From Membranipora membranacea (Eukaryota; Bryozoa; Gymnolaemata; Cheilostomatida; Membraniporidae), in assembly GCA_914767715.1 (NCBI GenBank), contig OU612072.1, positions 10,726,001-10,790,000 on the forward strand: DNA of 64,000 nt, in the 5' to 3' direction. The position numbers and the translations under genes are program-made. Below, piece after piece: positions 35,301-45,489 of this stretch (its first letter is position 1; every line of letters starts with the position of its first letter). Under the pieces are notes generated by a model. That model did no database searches, was not told the DNA's origin, and saw only the letters and a list, made by a program, of their open reading frames with translations.

Positions 35301-38300
35301 CGTCAGATACGTTCAGACACAAATGAAACAGCTAGCCTAGAAGAACTGATGGTTCCAAGCATGTTCAACAAGCTCGTTGAAGCGACATTATCAATATCCC
35401 ATTTTCAGGAAGATTTGAGCAATTCCCTTCCGTCGCTGGCCTTAAAGATAGGATATTCGCTAAAGAGGAGTTCGAATGATGCGCTGATAGAGGCAATTGA
35501 AAACAGGGACCAGAAAAGAGAGGTTGAGATTGAGAAATTCCTCAAGCTGATGTCATTAGAGTGGGGAGAGAGGGTTTTTCGCAGGTGCATTGATAAAACT
35601 AAAACAGAAGAAGGCTACAAAGGCCAACCCAATGCCACTGGCCGAAGACCTCAAGGTATGCATGACAGTTATAACGTGCTTCATTTACAATTATGATAGA
35701 TAAAAGTTCTGAGCTCCCAACGGATACTAGAAATTTTTAATAGCTCGCATGTTGGTGTAACACTAGAAACACTACACTGACAAACAGTTTTAAAATTTGA
35801 ATACTCGCCCCATCTAATTATGTAATTAAGTGAAAAGGAGTCAATTTGGAGTGTATCATAATTAAGGTAGCGTGACCTTGAAAGTATGTTAACAGATGGG
35901 TTACACATGTTTATACTCTACAGGATGAAAAATGTCATGGGTTAAAAAATGCGACTGTCTTCTGTATCAATATTCAATGGCTAAACCAATCGCGAGTTGT
36001 CCTCTCTCGCAAAATCAATGTCATGGAATGAGGGGGCAATTCCTAAAATAATAATATATTCACGGGATCAAGGCCTAGGAAGTATAATCCTTGATGGGAT
36101 AAACACATCGCGAGAGAGGACAACTTGCAAATGTGCGAAGTATTTCATCTTGTAAGGTAAAACTATCTGCTCAAAGCTGTCACATTTGTTCTTCCTTGTT
36201 GGCGCAGATGGTATTGGCCATCTTCATTGTTTATATACACCCATATTCCGGTAGTCTAACTTCATATGTCAACTTTCATTGTAGATCCTCAGAGAGCATT
36301 TATGCACAGAAATGGGGAAGCTGGTGGTAGCTGAACTAGACCAGGACAAGTACAGGAGATTGAAGGACTTACTATTGTGCAGAATTGCACTGTTCAACTG
36401 CAGAAGGGCTGGGGAGTGTTCCAGTATACTAGTTAATGAATTTAAAAATGTAGTAAAACCAGACTCGGGAAACAACTACAATCTGACACAGCTGGAACAA
36501 AATCTTCTCAACAGGTAGCTATGCCTCTACTAACATCAGTTGCCTAATGATGGTGCTAAGCCTTTATCTTGCATGGCCAAAGATATACGGCGAGCTACTA
36601 ATTGCGAATACAACAATTTCTTGACAGGTTAAACATGTTCTTGTTGTGTATATATATTGAATCTGAAATATTATAGTCATAGTATGTCAACAATCACCAT
36701 CTTGAGTTTTTCCCTCTATTCAATTAATTTATAATGGTGTGGTATGTGATATGACAGGAGATGCCTGGAAGAAGTGTTTTTCTACGCCTTCAGAGAAAAA
36801 TCTGCCAACAGCCTTCATTTCTGTAATGTTTTAGACTGACACTGATTCACACGGTGGGGAAAAATCAGAGGATTGTGCCTGTCCTTCTAACATCTGACAT
36901 GGTGGAAGGTATCAAAAAGCTCATTGTAAACCGAACCAGCAGATCCATCGAAAAGGATAACCCCTATGTGTTTGCCATCCCCAACACTCAAACATCATTT
37001 AGAAGTGCAACAGACAGCTTACGATCCATCTGTAACGAGGTGCAGCTTATGTGTCCGGAAAGCATCACCACAACGAAATTCAGGAAACACCTAGCAACCC
37101 TAACGCAGGTGCGTCATATTGGGTAGTAGTAGTAGTAGTAGTATGCAGACATTTGGTTTGACGCTGCTTCGGGGCTCAAAATTCATTGGGATGCTTGTCA
37201 TGACACAGGGGATTTTTTAAATGAGACAAGACAGCAGATATTGCCTGATACTTCAAGTTTAGCGAAATTGTCCTCTCTTCATATAAACATCAATGTCTCC
37301 CTGCTTGTGTTTAACCTATAGTCGAAACCAAACAGGTCAAACTTGTGAGTTGGGTTAATGCTGTTTGGCTTGTAGACGCTTGGGTCTAGTTAGACACCCA
37401 GGGATGCAGCTCTCTAAGAAATTTACACCATGCTCAGGTCTTTCTCAACAGTTTTTGGAGTCCAATAGGCCACCTACCACAACAGTGTTGTATGGGCTAC
37501 TCAAGAGCATCTAGGAAAAAAACCAAAGCTCTAGGGATCTGATTTTAAAGGAGTTGTGCCCACAATGAAAATGGGTAGCAAACTCCTAATTCTCTTTCGT
37601 AAAATAATGCATTTTGATAATGTTGTATCAATGGCATCTATGCTCTTGGTTATATGAAATAACTTGAGGCATTCTTCCTTTCCTAGGGGGTAAACAAGGG
37701 TAGCATAATTGAGTGTTATCGTGTTTGTTAGGTGTACCTCTGAGTGCTCAGACTTTGTAGTGGGTCTTGTTTTAAAGCTCGGCAAAAGTGTTGTAGGGGG
37801 TTGGAAATTAAGAAAGATTTTAGCTTGGTGTACATTTCTTTGAGAGCTGCACCCCTGGGGTAAGACAACAAAGTGTTCTATCACAGTAGCCATTCTATGA
37901 AAGCAAAGAGTCATTGTTAGAGTGGTACAGTTATTGAACAACCAGGATATATTTGTTTTCTAACTAGATTAAAACCTCTAGGAGCCAAACAACACCAACC
38001 TTCCACACACCCCCCCTCCCCCCACGCCTTATCCCATCTACCATCTTGAAGTACGGGCTAATTGTAATCAACTGCCATTAATGCTTAAATAATTATCCTC
38101 TCCTACCATTTACTGTTTACAGGTCATGGATCTAAAGGAACACGAGCTAGAATGGGTTGCCAGGCACCTGGGGCATGACATAAAAGTCCATAGGGAGTTC
38201 TATAGACTGCACAGTAACACGGCGGAAGTAGTGAAAGTTGGGAAATTGCTGCTGGCCACAGAGGAAGGACTGTCAAAATATGCAGGAAAGGGATTATCTG

Positions 38301-41300
38301 ATGTAACTCTTTCTGATATCGAGGAGGATGAGGAGACAGATAGTGTATCTGATGATGCTGCCAGCAATGATACCGGTGAGTTGTTGGCTCTTTTGACTTG
38401 GTTATGGTGTTTAGCTGTTCGGGGAACAAGTTGTGCATTTTTATTGTAATACAGTCAGATCATAGAAGCATTTCTTTGTGGGAGAGCCCATGAACAGTGA
38501 ATAGCCCAAGCAGTCCATCTGTACCCACATATCAAAACAAAGGAAGGATAACTCTATACATATAACAGATTGTATCACTCTAGTCATAAGTGTAATTTTG
38601 TTTGAGTGTTTTCTTTTTTCTCTCTGTTATTAGATTCAGATGGAGACGAGGACTTTGATGACGCTCTTCAAACCACTACTGTTCAAGGTAAGAAGTGGGA
38701 ATACACATACCACAGTCAGCTTCTTGAAGTACTGGTGGAAGTTGTTCTGCGCAGATGATGGGGTTGGGCAATGACGTGACAAAAAAGAGCGTTCTATTTA
38801 TGTGAGCTTGTAGACTTTTATTATTATTTCATATATGTATCATTCTCTTACAGCACTTTTTTTGCATGAGGAGTTGAGAGGGCTCCCTGCTAATCTTATA
38901 TCTCTGCATCCATGCACAACAAATTGCTTGCCCCATCGGTCTATACAGGCCTGTCCCGATCCGGTTCAGGAATTGCTACCTTGCCCCAAACGGGTTTCTG
39001 TTCCTAAACACAACTCTAGTTATGACCTCTGCTATTGGCATACCTATGAGCGGTAATTTTTTCTACCAAAGTCACAGATTTTACTCATCATGATTATTGT
39101 TTGAACACAGTCATGTGTGTAATTTTGAAGGTTAGGGGGTGTGGTTGCAATCGAATCAGATTCATCTGAAGTTCTCCGCTTCCACCAACAAATGCAGAAG
39201 TAGGAAATGCTTGTGTAATGGTAATGGTGATTAACTGTTTGCTGGCAATATGTAATTTATCCTGTGTTAATATTCATGGTGCCATCAATTATTCAGAGTA
39301 TCGATATTATCTGCGATTCAATTGAACTGCGTGTAGTGTGGGAAATAGAAAGTTGTCCAAGTTGATGACTGCATATTGGGTTGGGGGAAATCTAACGAGT
39401 TTGAACTGTGTTTGTTTTTCTTTTTAAATCTGACAAAAAGCAAACTGCATCTGGGACCTACACTTTCCAGAAAGTTCATCTGAAAACACAAGCTGACAAA
39501 ATTTTGAGAGGGCTCTGGAGAGGCCAGAGAGCCCCCTAGCCCCTACAAAAAACTGTCATATTTGGAATTATCTTCACATTCTCCTCAATATTGGGCAAAC
39601 ATTCATTTTCAGAAGAGTTTGTATTATAATGCACTAATACTAATCTATTCATAGCAGACAACAATAAAATTTACCGACTTTTTAGAGGACACTGAATGAA
39701 AAGGCAAAGCAGTCGGAAAAAGGGCCCTGAACAGAATTTAAGTTTCCACACTTTTCCTAATACCCACTAAACTACTTTGCACCCTCAGATAAAGAGCGTA
39801 ATTGTGCTCATTCTATCTAGGTTTGGTTTGACTTTCCTTTTCATAATATTCACATGTGTTTCATCTTGCAAAAATATTATGATGATTAGGTAGCCTACAT
39901 CCTTTCCTTACTAACAAAAGTATTCCTTTTCATGTAGTGCAGTTTATCTTAAGATAGACACTGATAACATATGAAGTATGAAAGTTCTCCCTTCGCACAA
40001 TGTTCTTTTTTATCTACATCTATGCCGTCTAAGACATATGACATATGAGTTAAAGTTCATTTGCAACATATATATTTCCTAAATTGTTTTATTTCAGACG
40101 TCAATGATCCAAACCAGTCACGTGTGGAGGTGAAAAAGAAGGCAGCAGGTAATATATTTCTATTCAGTCTCGCCTCATGATGCATGTAAAATCTTATAAA
40201 GATGTAAACTCAAACTTAAAGCTGAATTGGTTAAAGCATGTCAGCTGATGGTTGTAACTTGGAGTTGTGCTCCCATGTTATGAATGTTAACAGCTCTAAA
40301 TTACCTACCAACAGGTTTTAACCAAAGGCAAAGAGTTCTAAAACTTTCAAGTACTGTTCTCCCAATTTGACTAAGATAGTACATCATTTGCTGTTATACT
40401 AAGAACTTGCATGCAGAGTGGGGAGCTGCATGGTATGATGTAGGACATTGAGGGCAGGAATGATCTCCTGAGTTGTGGAAAACAGAAAAAACATGAAACA
40501 TTTCGAATGATATTGTATCATCATGACATGACATCTTTCGATTTCCATCAAAAGCGACCAATTCCCAGGGCCTTTTACTGTGGAATATGCATGTAGTAAA
40601 GCTTATGCAGAGAAGAAAGTTTCTGATAGTTGTTGAGGGCGGTCTTATTAGATAGTAATCCATCAAGTTTAACTCATCCATAGAGGAAGGATCATATTAG
40701 CCTGGAAGTCCAATTTGATAGTACCCGTTATGCATAAAGGGTGCATGCATCACATTTTTTGTAAGTAAACTCCACTTGCAGTTATGGCCTGCACAATCAA
40801 TAATTGATGATTATTTTTTTGTTACAGGTTCCAAAGGCAAGGTGATGACAACAAGAAAAGGCGAGTATTGTATTCATATTTATACTCTTGCAAGTGCTAA
40901 ATTTGATTCATGTCATATAATAGCACTGCGTAGAACATTATAATTGTGTGTACAGAATTGTGTGGAGAGTCAGCTCTCTACATGTACAATAAGCTCACAT
41001 TTCACCAACCATTTTGAGGGATCTCTGATACACCCTATATAACATGTGATATGATATTTGGGTCAAAAACTGATCAGTTATTTCTGGGGTGATTTCAGCA
41101 GTCAACAGAGGTTAGAACTAGGGGTTTTTCTCCTTTCTTCGGCTTTGTTGAGAAAATAACTTTCCATGACTATCTAACGGTTGAGAATTTTTACCACAAA
41201 AGATACAACATTGGGTTTGATCAAGTTCAAGGACGTAGTTTCACCATGCTCATTATGTGCCTGTTTATGCACTGATTCATAGGTTTGCCATCGTGATTTA

Positions 41301-42264
41301 TAGTGAAGTTTTGATGGCCAATCATTAACCTAGCTTAGAGTGTTTTGCTCTCCTTTAGGAGAACTTTGTACAGTTGTCAACTGAGAAGTAGTGCGCACTT
41401 GGTGGGAAAATCTAAACAAATAACTGTGCTGTCGTCATCGCTAAAAGGGGAGCAGGTCTTGTATGCTGAGACTTTTTAGTCAACCTAGATACACTGGTTA
41501 ATACAGGTGGATATGCAAGTGTATATGTATGTGTATATCCAGTGTATCCACTCACATCCACTTTTTGACACCTTGTTACACCCTCATACAGCTTATATCT
41601 AACCAGCTGATCCATATGTAGACACAGGTTCTGCCCACTTGATTCAGAGAAAAAAAATTGTTTTGGTCATTTTTCTGATTCTGTAGGATGGACAAAGGAA
41701 GAGATGGAAGTGATTGAGCAGGTGTTCCCTCCAAATACACACATTGCTAAAGGAGTCTGCGTTCGGATATCCAACACCCGGCTCCCAGACCGCAGTTGGC
41801 AGCAGATAAAGGGGGCTGCCTTCCGTCTCCATGCCAAGGTAACTGTTTTTTTCATATCTCTTGACAACAAACATCAATCAACCCCCCCCCCCTCCCCCCC
41901 CACGAGCAAATATTTCTATGGCTTCTCTGACCATACTACATGTACTTTAAGATTTTAACAAGAGGCCTAGGAGTTGTACGCTTTAGTTTTGAAGAGAGAA
42001 CAACTCCGAAAAATCAGACATGAGATACAAAGTCATAGTTTGGTTGTCAAGGGCATAGTTCAAACCATTATAGTCATCCATAACTGACCAGAAGCATAAT
42101 ATGTATGTGCTTATCCCTTGTGATGAAAGAGTCTGGAGATGTTCACTCGCTTGCCATTAGTAGTCAATGGAATCCTCGCATGCTTTGGATTTTTTAGTCT
42201 GCTGGTATAAGCTGATATCATCATGACACAAATATTGTATTTTATCTTGTAGTCGGGCACTTAG
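25786..42264 (+). CDS. Multi-exon Tudor / tyrosine-recombinase-like gene
   Basis: Umbrella entry for a gene assembled from splice sites and phase. Exons: 25786-25827, 26164-26310, 27156-27218, five 90-nt exons (28300, 28669, 29229, 29596, 30157), 31245-31307, 31770-31838, 32127-32186, 32541-32663, 34142-34213, 34672-35655, 36285-36514, 36835-37108, 38123-38375, 38634-38687, 40098-40148, 40828-40860, 41687-41838 and 42253-42264. Domain order: basic N-terminus, Tudor-like, repeats, acidic linkers, two zinc-finger-like motifs, tyrosine-recombinase core, acidic linker, Myb/SANT-like. Similar zinc-finger plus recombinase plus Myb-like proteins occur as uncharacterised multi-copy genes in fish and invertebrates, probably of Crypton origin. 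One phase 0-to-1 exon after 26310 is missing from my model, and one frameshift lies near 35,585. Confidence 0.7.
27156..27218 (+). CDS. 63-nt phase 1-1 linker exon
   Basis: AG|ATGAAGATAACC... to AAATG|GTAGGTACC. In phase 1 it reads DEDNPYIISRAKLTRLRPDG with no stop; phase 0 would stop. It joins in frame to the first 90-nt repeat exon. Confidence 0.5.
27869..27895 (+). pseudogene. Truncated sixth copy of the 90-nt exon
   Basis: The usual acceptor (TTATTTTACAG) and the first ~26 exon bases are present (ACCTTTGTGATCAGTCGCTACGGTCT). The sequence then jumps to intron sequence (CACGCCGAAAAGATGGAGCC) that normally lies well past the donor. The middle and end of the exon are deleted. Confidence 0.75.
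28300..28389 (+). CDS. Tandem 90-nt repeat exon 1
   Basis: Exon with acceptor TTTTTTCAG and donor GTATGTTAA, phase 1-1. It encodes DLGGQMLRSAEQKVVLAGAA and then TRASQGGDVF. It is the most diverged intact copy in protein (Met and Lys-Val-Val changes). The following intron is the short form (369-base period to the next exon). Confidence 0.68.
28669..28758 (+). CDS. Tandem 90-nt repeat exon 2
   Basis: Same acceptor and donor as its neighbours. Peptide DLGGQPLRSAEQNGVLAGAA then TRASQGGDVF. It is followed by the long intron form (560-base period). Confidence 0.7.
29229..29318 (+). CDS. Tandem 90-nt repeat exon 3
   Basis: Same peptide as exon 2. It is followed by the short intron form (367-base period). 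It lies 929 bases after exon 1. Confidence 0.7.
29596..29685 (+). CDS. Tandem 90-nt repeat exon 4
   Basis: Differs from exon 3 by one residue (Gly to Arg, GGA to AGA). It lies 927 bases after exon 2 and is followed by the long intron form (561-base period). Confidence 0.7.
30157..30246 (+). CDS. Tandem 90-nt repeat exon 5
   Basis: Last copy; it reads AAMRASLGGDVF at its end. The downstream intron is no longer repetitive after CAGAATTGTCAG (about 30,275), which marks the right limit of the amplification. Confidence 0.7.
30475..31009. mobile_element. Two adjacent palindromic MITE-like elements
   Basis: Each unit is a near-palindrome. In the second (30763-31009) TTGTGTAGAATTGTATA at the left mirrors TATACAATTCTACACAA at the right. 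The first (about 30475-30706) shares the core (CTTGGGTTCCCTTTTGTAG, AAGTTGACC-TTGG) but has lost its outer left end. They lie in the intron after repeat exon 5. Neither has coding capacity. Confidence 0.7.
31245..31307 (+). CDS. 63-nt phase 1-1 exon
   Basis: TTCGTTTCAG|AGAGTAAG... CAGA|GTAAGTG. Reads ESKLPQVRLPSMSVFISEKE. The core LPQVRLPSMSVF resembles LKVQLPSISNF in the exon at 34142, so these two exons may share an origin. Confidence 0.55.
31770..31838 (+). CDS. 69-nt phase 1-1 exon
   Basis: CTTTTTAG|ATATCGATATG... GCTAG|GTATGTTG. Reads IDMSIIRPGSPVNVTQPDGA. Same phase and similar size to its neighbours. Confidence 0.55.
   Translation: MSICQSFDLGALSMSPNLMALC
32127..32186 (+). CDS. 60-nt acidic phase 1-1 exon
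   Basis: CTTTGCAG|TACTAGATG... GTGG|GTAGGTAG. Reads VLDELSDEDEDFDDDLDPDV, a disordered acidic linker. Confidence 0.58.
32541..32663 (+). CDS. 123-nt acidic phase 1-1 exon
   Basis: TTTTGACAG|ATCCCAAC... CTCTG|GTTAGTG. Encodes an acidic run (SDADDEDEEDWDDEEAD) followed by a Ser/Gln-rich end. Such acidic stretches are common in chromatin-binding proteins. Confidence 0.58.
32843..33417. mobile_element. 575-bp MITE in an intron
   Basis: Terminal inverted repeats AAAGGATACATTGAATCAAC (left) and its complement ending GATTCAATGTATCCTTT (right), with weaker inverted homology inward for about 100 bases (GAGCTAAACATGAGCTCTC against the 33.33 kb side). No ORF. The target-site duplication is not clear to me. 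Confidence 0.7.
34142..34213 (+). CDS. 72-nt phase 1-1 exon
   Basis: TTTTGCAG|AATTGGCAG... TTGAAA|GTGAGTAG. Reads LAGTDLKVQLPSISNFPDIP. It joins in phase 1 to the large exon. Confidence 0.58.
34672..35655 (+). CDS. Large exon: zinc fingers and recombinase N-part
   Basis: Acceptor TATATTTTCAG, donor CAAG|GTATGC. The exon opens KAQPCGVVLPK. A first C2H2-like motif follows (ACPFCPKLVSKFAEHVETIH), then a Ser/Arg-rich stretch, a second Cys/His motif (CCPSCLGYYTKQSMSHHSKS, then Cys-Cys), and a mostly helical region (IVIADRLIMKFGKKLYARLL, MRELARLIRQIR) that in this family precedes the catalytic core. The expected end is MPLAEDLK, but it lies one frame over: the frame changes near 35,580-35,592. In the apparent frame the exon ends in phase 1, in the shifted frame in phase 0, and phase 0 is what the next exon needs. 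Confidence 0.75.
36285..36514 (+). CDS. Recombinase core, box I exon
   Basis: Phase 0 start (TTGTAG|ATCCTCAGA), phase 2 end (AACAG|GTAGCT). Reads ILREHLCTEMGKLV, then CRIALFNCRRAGECSSI, which fits tyrosine-recombinase box I: the catalytic Arg followed by a short helix with Gly-Glu. An in-frame alternative beginning in phase 1 hits a stop, so phase 0 is preferred. Confidence 0.72.
36835..37108 (+). CDS. Recombinase core, middle exon
   Basis: Joins the previous exon in phase 2 (AG|A CTG) and continues TLIHTVGKNQRIVPVLL, a beta-hairpin region that would carry the active-site Lys. It ends with SITTTKFRKHLATLTQ. The second catalytic Arg is in TKFRKHLAT; the usual H-x-x-R box has Thr at the His position. 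Donor ACGCAG|GTGCGT. Confidence 0.72.
38123..38375 (+). CDS. Recombinase core, catalytic Tyr exon
   Basis: Starts in phase 0 (TTTACAG|GTCATGGAT) and reads VMDLKEHELEWVARHLGHDI, then KVHREFYRLHSNTAEV. LGHD gives the catalytic His and HREFYRL the likely Tyr nucleophile. An acidic tail follows (LSDIEEDEETDSVSDD). Ends in phase 1 (ACCG|GTGAGT). Confidence 0.78.
38634..40860 (+). CDS. Three short linker exons
   Basis: 38634-38687 reads DSDGDEDFDDALQTTTVQ. 40098-40148 reads DVNDPNQSRVEVKKKAA. 40828-40860 reads GSKGKVMTTRK. All enter and leave in phase 1. The last is followed by GCGAGTATT rather than GT, so the next intron would be of the rare GC-AG class. Together they form an acidic-then-basic linker to the C-terminal domain. 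Confidence 0.6.
41687..42264 (+). CDS. C-terminal Myb/SANT-like exon and stop exon
   Basis: 41687-41838 enters in phase 1 and reads GWTKEEMEVIEQVFPPNTHI, then RISNTRLPDRSWQQIKGAAF. This is a Trp-led helical DNA-binding-like module (W-T-x-E-E ... R-S-W-x-x-I-K) known at the C-terminus of related uncharacterised proteins. The final exon, 42253-42264, supplies Ser-Gly-Thr and TAG. A candidate AATAAA lies at 42604. Confidence 0.65.
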
Positions 42265-43877
42265 AGGAGCTGCAATCTGAAGCAGAGGATGCAGTGACTA
42301 GGAAGGAAAAGGATTAAATAGAGCTACTGTTTCCCAGGGGAAGCCACATTTCTAAAGAATACTCTGTAGCTGCTGGGGAGAACCCACAGTTCAATGGGCG
42401 CAGCTGTGTTCAGATTCCCTGAGGGATAAATATATATATGTGGTCTACTATTATCATAATAGCATCCATAACACTATCATGATGTTCATAGATTTTCACA
42501 CTGCGGAGTCACAAAAAGATTGCATAAAGATGCACATTATACTTTTGATTATTTTTTATATTTATAAAGCCTGTCTGTCTATAACCAGCTATTAAATATT
42601 CAGAATAAATGCCTACACCATTTAGTCTGGACACAAGTAAATGTATGTATTGGTTACAGCTTATGGTTTTAGTTGGACCTCTGGTCACAGGTCCACTTTT
42701 GCACTACATTTCTTTTCGAATAACCAGTTATTTTAAATCCAATACTTAGAGCCCACATGATTTACTTTAAACACATGTATGTGGTTGAAGCTGATGAATT
42801 TAGGTTGAACCACTGATTACAGGTACATGAGGTACATGTATCATAAGCTATGCTTAGTATTTTTAGATACTTGTATGTAATCAAACTTGTTATACTTTTC
42901 TTCTCAAATCATCGTCCTAAATAAATCGGATATATATAAACCTACAACATTTACTGCAAACACATGTACGAAGTCATGGCTGGGGATAATCGACCAGATT
43001 CATTGAAAGTTTTCGTGATTAATTGTGAACAAAATCTTGTTGACATACATATTGCAGTTGACACTGACCCACTATCACTATAGTAGAACTTACATGGTCT
43101 GTCAGGGTACACATTTTTGGACTGATTGAGTTTCATCAAATTCAACATACTCACATCCTCGATGCATCCATACTTGTGCTAAACTTTTTAATGTCATGGC
43201 CGTTATTCCCAATTCAAATTTCGAGGAAAGTATAAAAGTGATAACCCAACACCCATTATAGCTCAGCCAAAGAGTAGTAAGTAAAAAACTAATAAAAGTA
43301 CAACTTAAATCAAGAATCTAAAGGAATTCCTTGCCTAGACTCACAAGTGATCACCAGATACCGCCATTTATTTACAGTATAATAATACCTATAATAGCTC
43401 TTATACATAGCTAGCTCAAACACATTACATATTCAATAAACCATGTTGCCTTACATATGTTACAAAGTAAGAATCGATTGCACCGGTCTTAAATATGTAG
43501 ACTTATCATCACTTGTCAAAGAGAGCAGACAATTCCCTGGTAAATTTCCCAAGAGTTCATACAAACATAATATTGCAAGAGAAATGAGAGTATAACTCCT
43601 TATAATCTGAACTGCATTTTGCTACATGTATGAGGAGGTGAAAAAGTGCTCGAAGTTCGACATCCACCAACACTTTGGGCTCAGGATCCCCGAAAGTCAA
43701 AATAGGTATTAAAAAATATTGCAACGCGTTTAAAATTGTATTTAAGCGCTACACTATATTGCATGATAGCAAAAGTGTTTTGAGACGGAATTATGGCTGT
43801 ATTCAACAAAGATTGTACGAAAGCCCGTTACTCAGCATTAAGTCACACCTCCCCATAACTACCCCGTCATCTGTATA
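42265..43877. other. 3'UTR and intergenic, no gene seen
   Basis: Contains AATAAA at 42604-42609 for the preceding gene. No splice-bounded ORF or repeat structure was recognised in the rest. Confidence 0.45.
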
Positions 43878-43929
43878 GGGGCGTGCGTGCGTGTGTGCGT
43901 GCGTGTGTGCGTGCGTGTGTGTGTGTGTG
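43878..43929. repeat. (GTGC/GTGT)n microsatellite
   Basis: GCGTGCGTGTGT units grading into pure GT. Confidence 0.93.
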
Positions 43930-44441
43930 AATATTTTAGATCTAACACAGACTCACTTTGATTCTTCCCCCTGTAGAGATTGAACTGCTTTAATTTGAGT
44001 ACCAAAGGCATACTCCCTGCTCAGCCTTTTGCACTGTTCAATTTGCCTATGATCACTGAACCCAGTCAATCTAATCCTTACAAAGATTATACCAAATAAA
44101 TGCAATTCTTTTTAACTTCAAAACACAGAGTCAGTGTGTTAAACTTACCCTAAACATGTATCACTCAATTCTGATTAAAACACTGAAATCTTACAGATTG
44201 CCCCATCAGTATATGCAAAATATTACTGGAGCTCCAAAATCGCAAAATGTAACTATGCGTCCTGAAAATACAACACTTTTCATAATTGCTGCAAGCTGAA
44301 ACTAAAAGTGAAACTGTTGCAATGTTAGTTGTAGATCTTTGATTGTTCAAGCGTTGAATTCAACTATAATTGCCGCCAGCACTTAAACTTGATATTGTGA
44401 TCAATACTCATCAAGCTGTGGATTTCCTTTTTTTGAAAACG

Positions 44442-44690
44442 CCCAAAACGGCCCGCGGAACAAAACGGCCCGAGGCCCAAAACGGCCCGAGGCCCAAAAC
44501 GGCCCGCGGCCCAAAACGGCCCAGCATGATTTATGAGTTCTCCAAGTCCCAAAACCTCTAAAAATTGAGTTAAATCAACGAACTTAAGTTTTTGGGAAAA
44601 AACTAAAGTTTTCAAATTTTTCGCAAAAACGGCCCATGTTGGTTTTTGAGTTCTCCAAGTCCCAAAACCTCTAAAAAATGCTTGAATCTG
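44442..44690. repeat. 17-bp minisatellite with duplicated flank
   Basis: About five units of CCCAAAACGGCCCGAGG (with CGCGG variants) at 44442-44524 form a GC-rich spot in AT-rich DNA. The following block (GAGTTCTCCAAGTCCCAAAA CCTCTAAAAA) recurs at about 44649-44680. Confidence 0.85.
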
Positions 44691-45489
44691 GGTTAAATAG
44701 TTACTCCCATTAATTTTACCATTCTAAATAAAAAGAACCTTAGCTTACTGAGGCATATGGCATTTCGATGTTGAGCCTCTTTGTGAATACGTGTTCATCA
44801 AGCTATTGATGTTCACAACTGACCCGGAAGTAGATAAGATTAAAAGTTTATTCCAGCATTGTGAAATTTTGATCTTTCAAGACACTTCATGATGTATATA
44901 AAAATTGGACACTCTAAGTTGTATAAAATAAGATATAATTTCGATAAGACTTGTCCTTGTCCTTGTCCTGTGGATTATCTCATTTTAACTTGAATTTTTT
45001 TTATCAAATAAAATGAAATCAATTTTTTATCTCATACGCAACGTGAGATGGAAAAAGGCAAGCTACATAAGCCTTACTTGATGATAGTTCGATTCGATTT
45101 CAAGTACCAAAACAATAAATTCCTTAAAATCAAGGAGAACCGTAGGTTTGTGACAAATACCAGCGTTCACATACAAAGTTTAAGAACCCTATATTCCAAA
45201 ACATCTAGTAAAGAGCCTCGGTAATTCCAATTTTCTAGTTTCAAGGTTCACTTTGAAAATGGTGTTTTTGCGTTCATGAAAGATGATCTGTCTAGTAGGG
45301 TACAAGCTATAAAGGTGAATGGCCACATCTCTGACTGTTGTTTGATTAAAAGACGGGTGGCTCATTGTTTTTTATCATGTTCATCAGTCATTTGATAAGG
45401 TTTTAAACTGCTACCTCTTTGCCGATTGTTGCTTGTTGGTTTCTGGGGGTGATAAACCCTTAAAATAATACTCAAGCCGTAGAAACTAC

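Noticed and set aside
37531-37941. 136-codon minus-strand ORF
   Set aside because: Lies in an intron of the recombinase-like gene, has no recognisable motif and no splice context; a chance ORF is more likely.
38124-38438. 104-codon minus-strand ORF
   Set aside because: Antisense to the catalytic Tyr exon.
44364-44615. Opposing ORFs over the 17-bp minisatellite
   Set aside because: Open only because the repeat unit lacks stops; no conserved protein feature.
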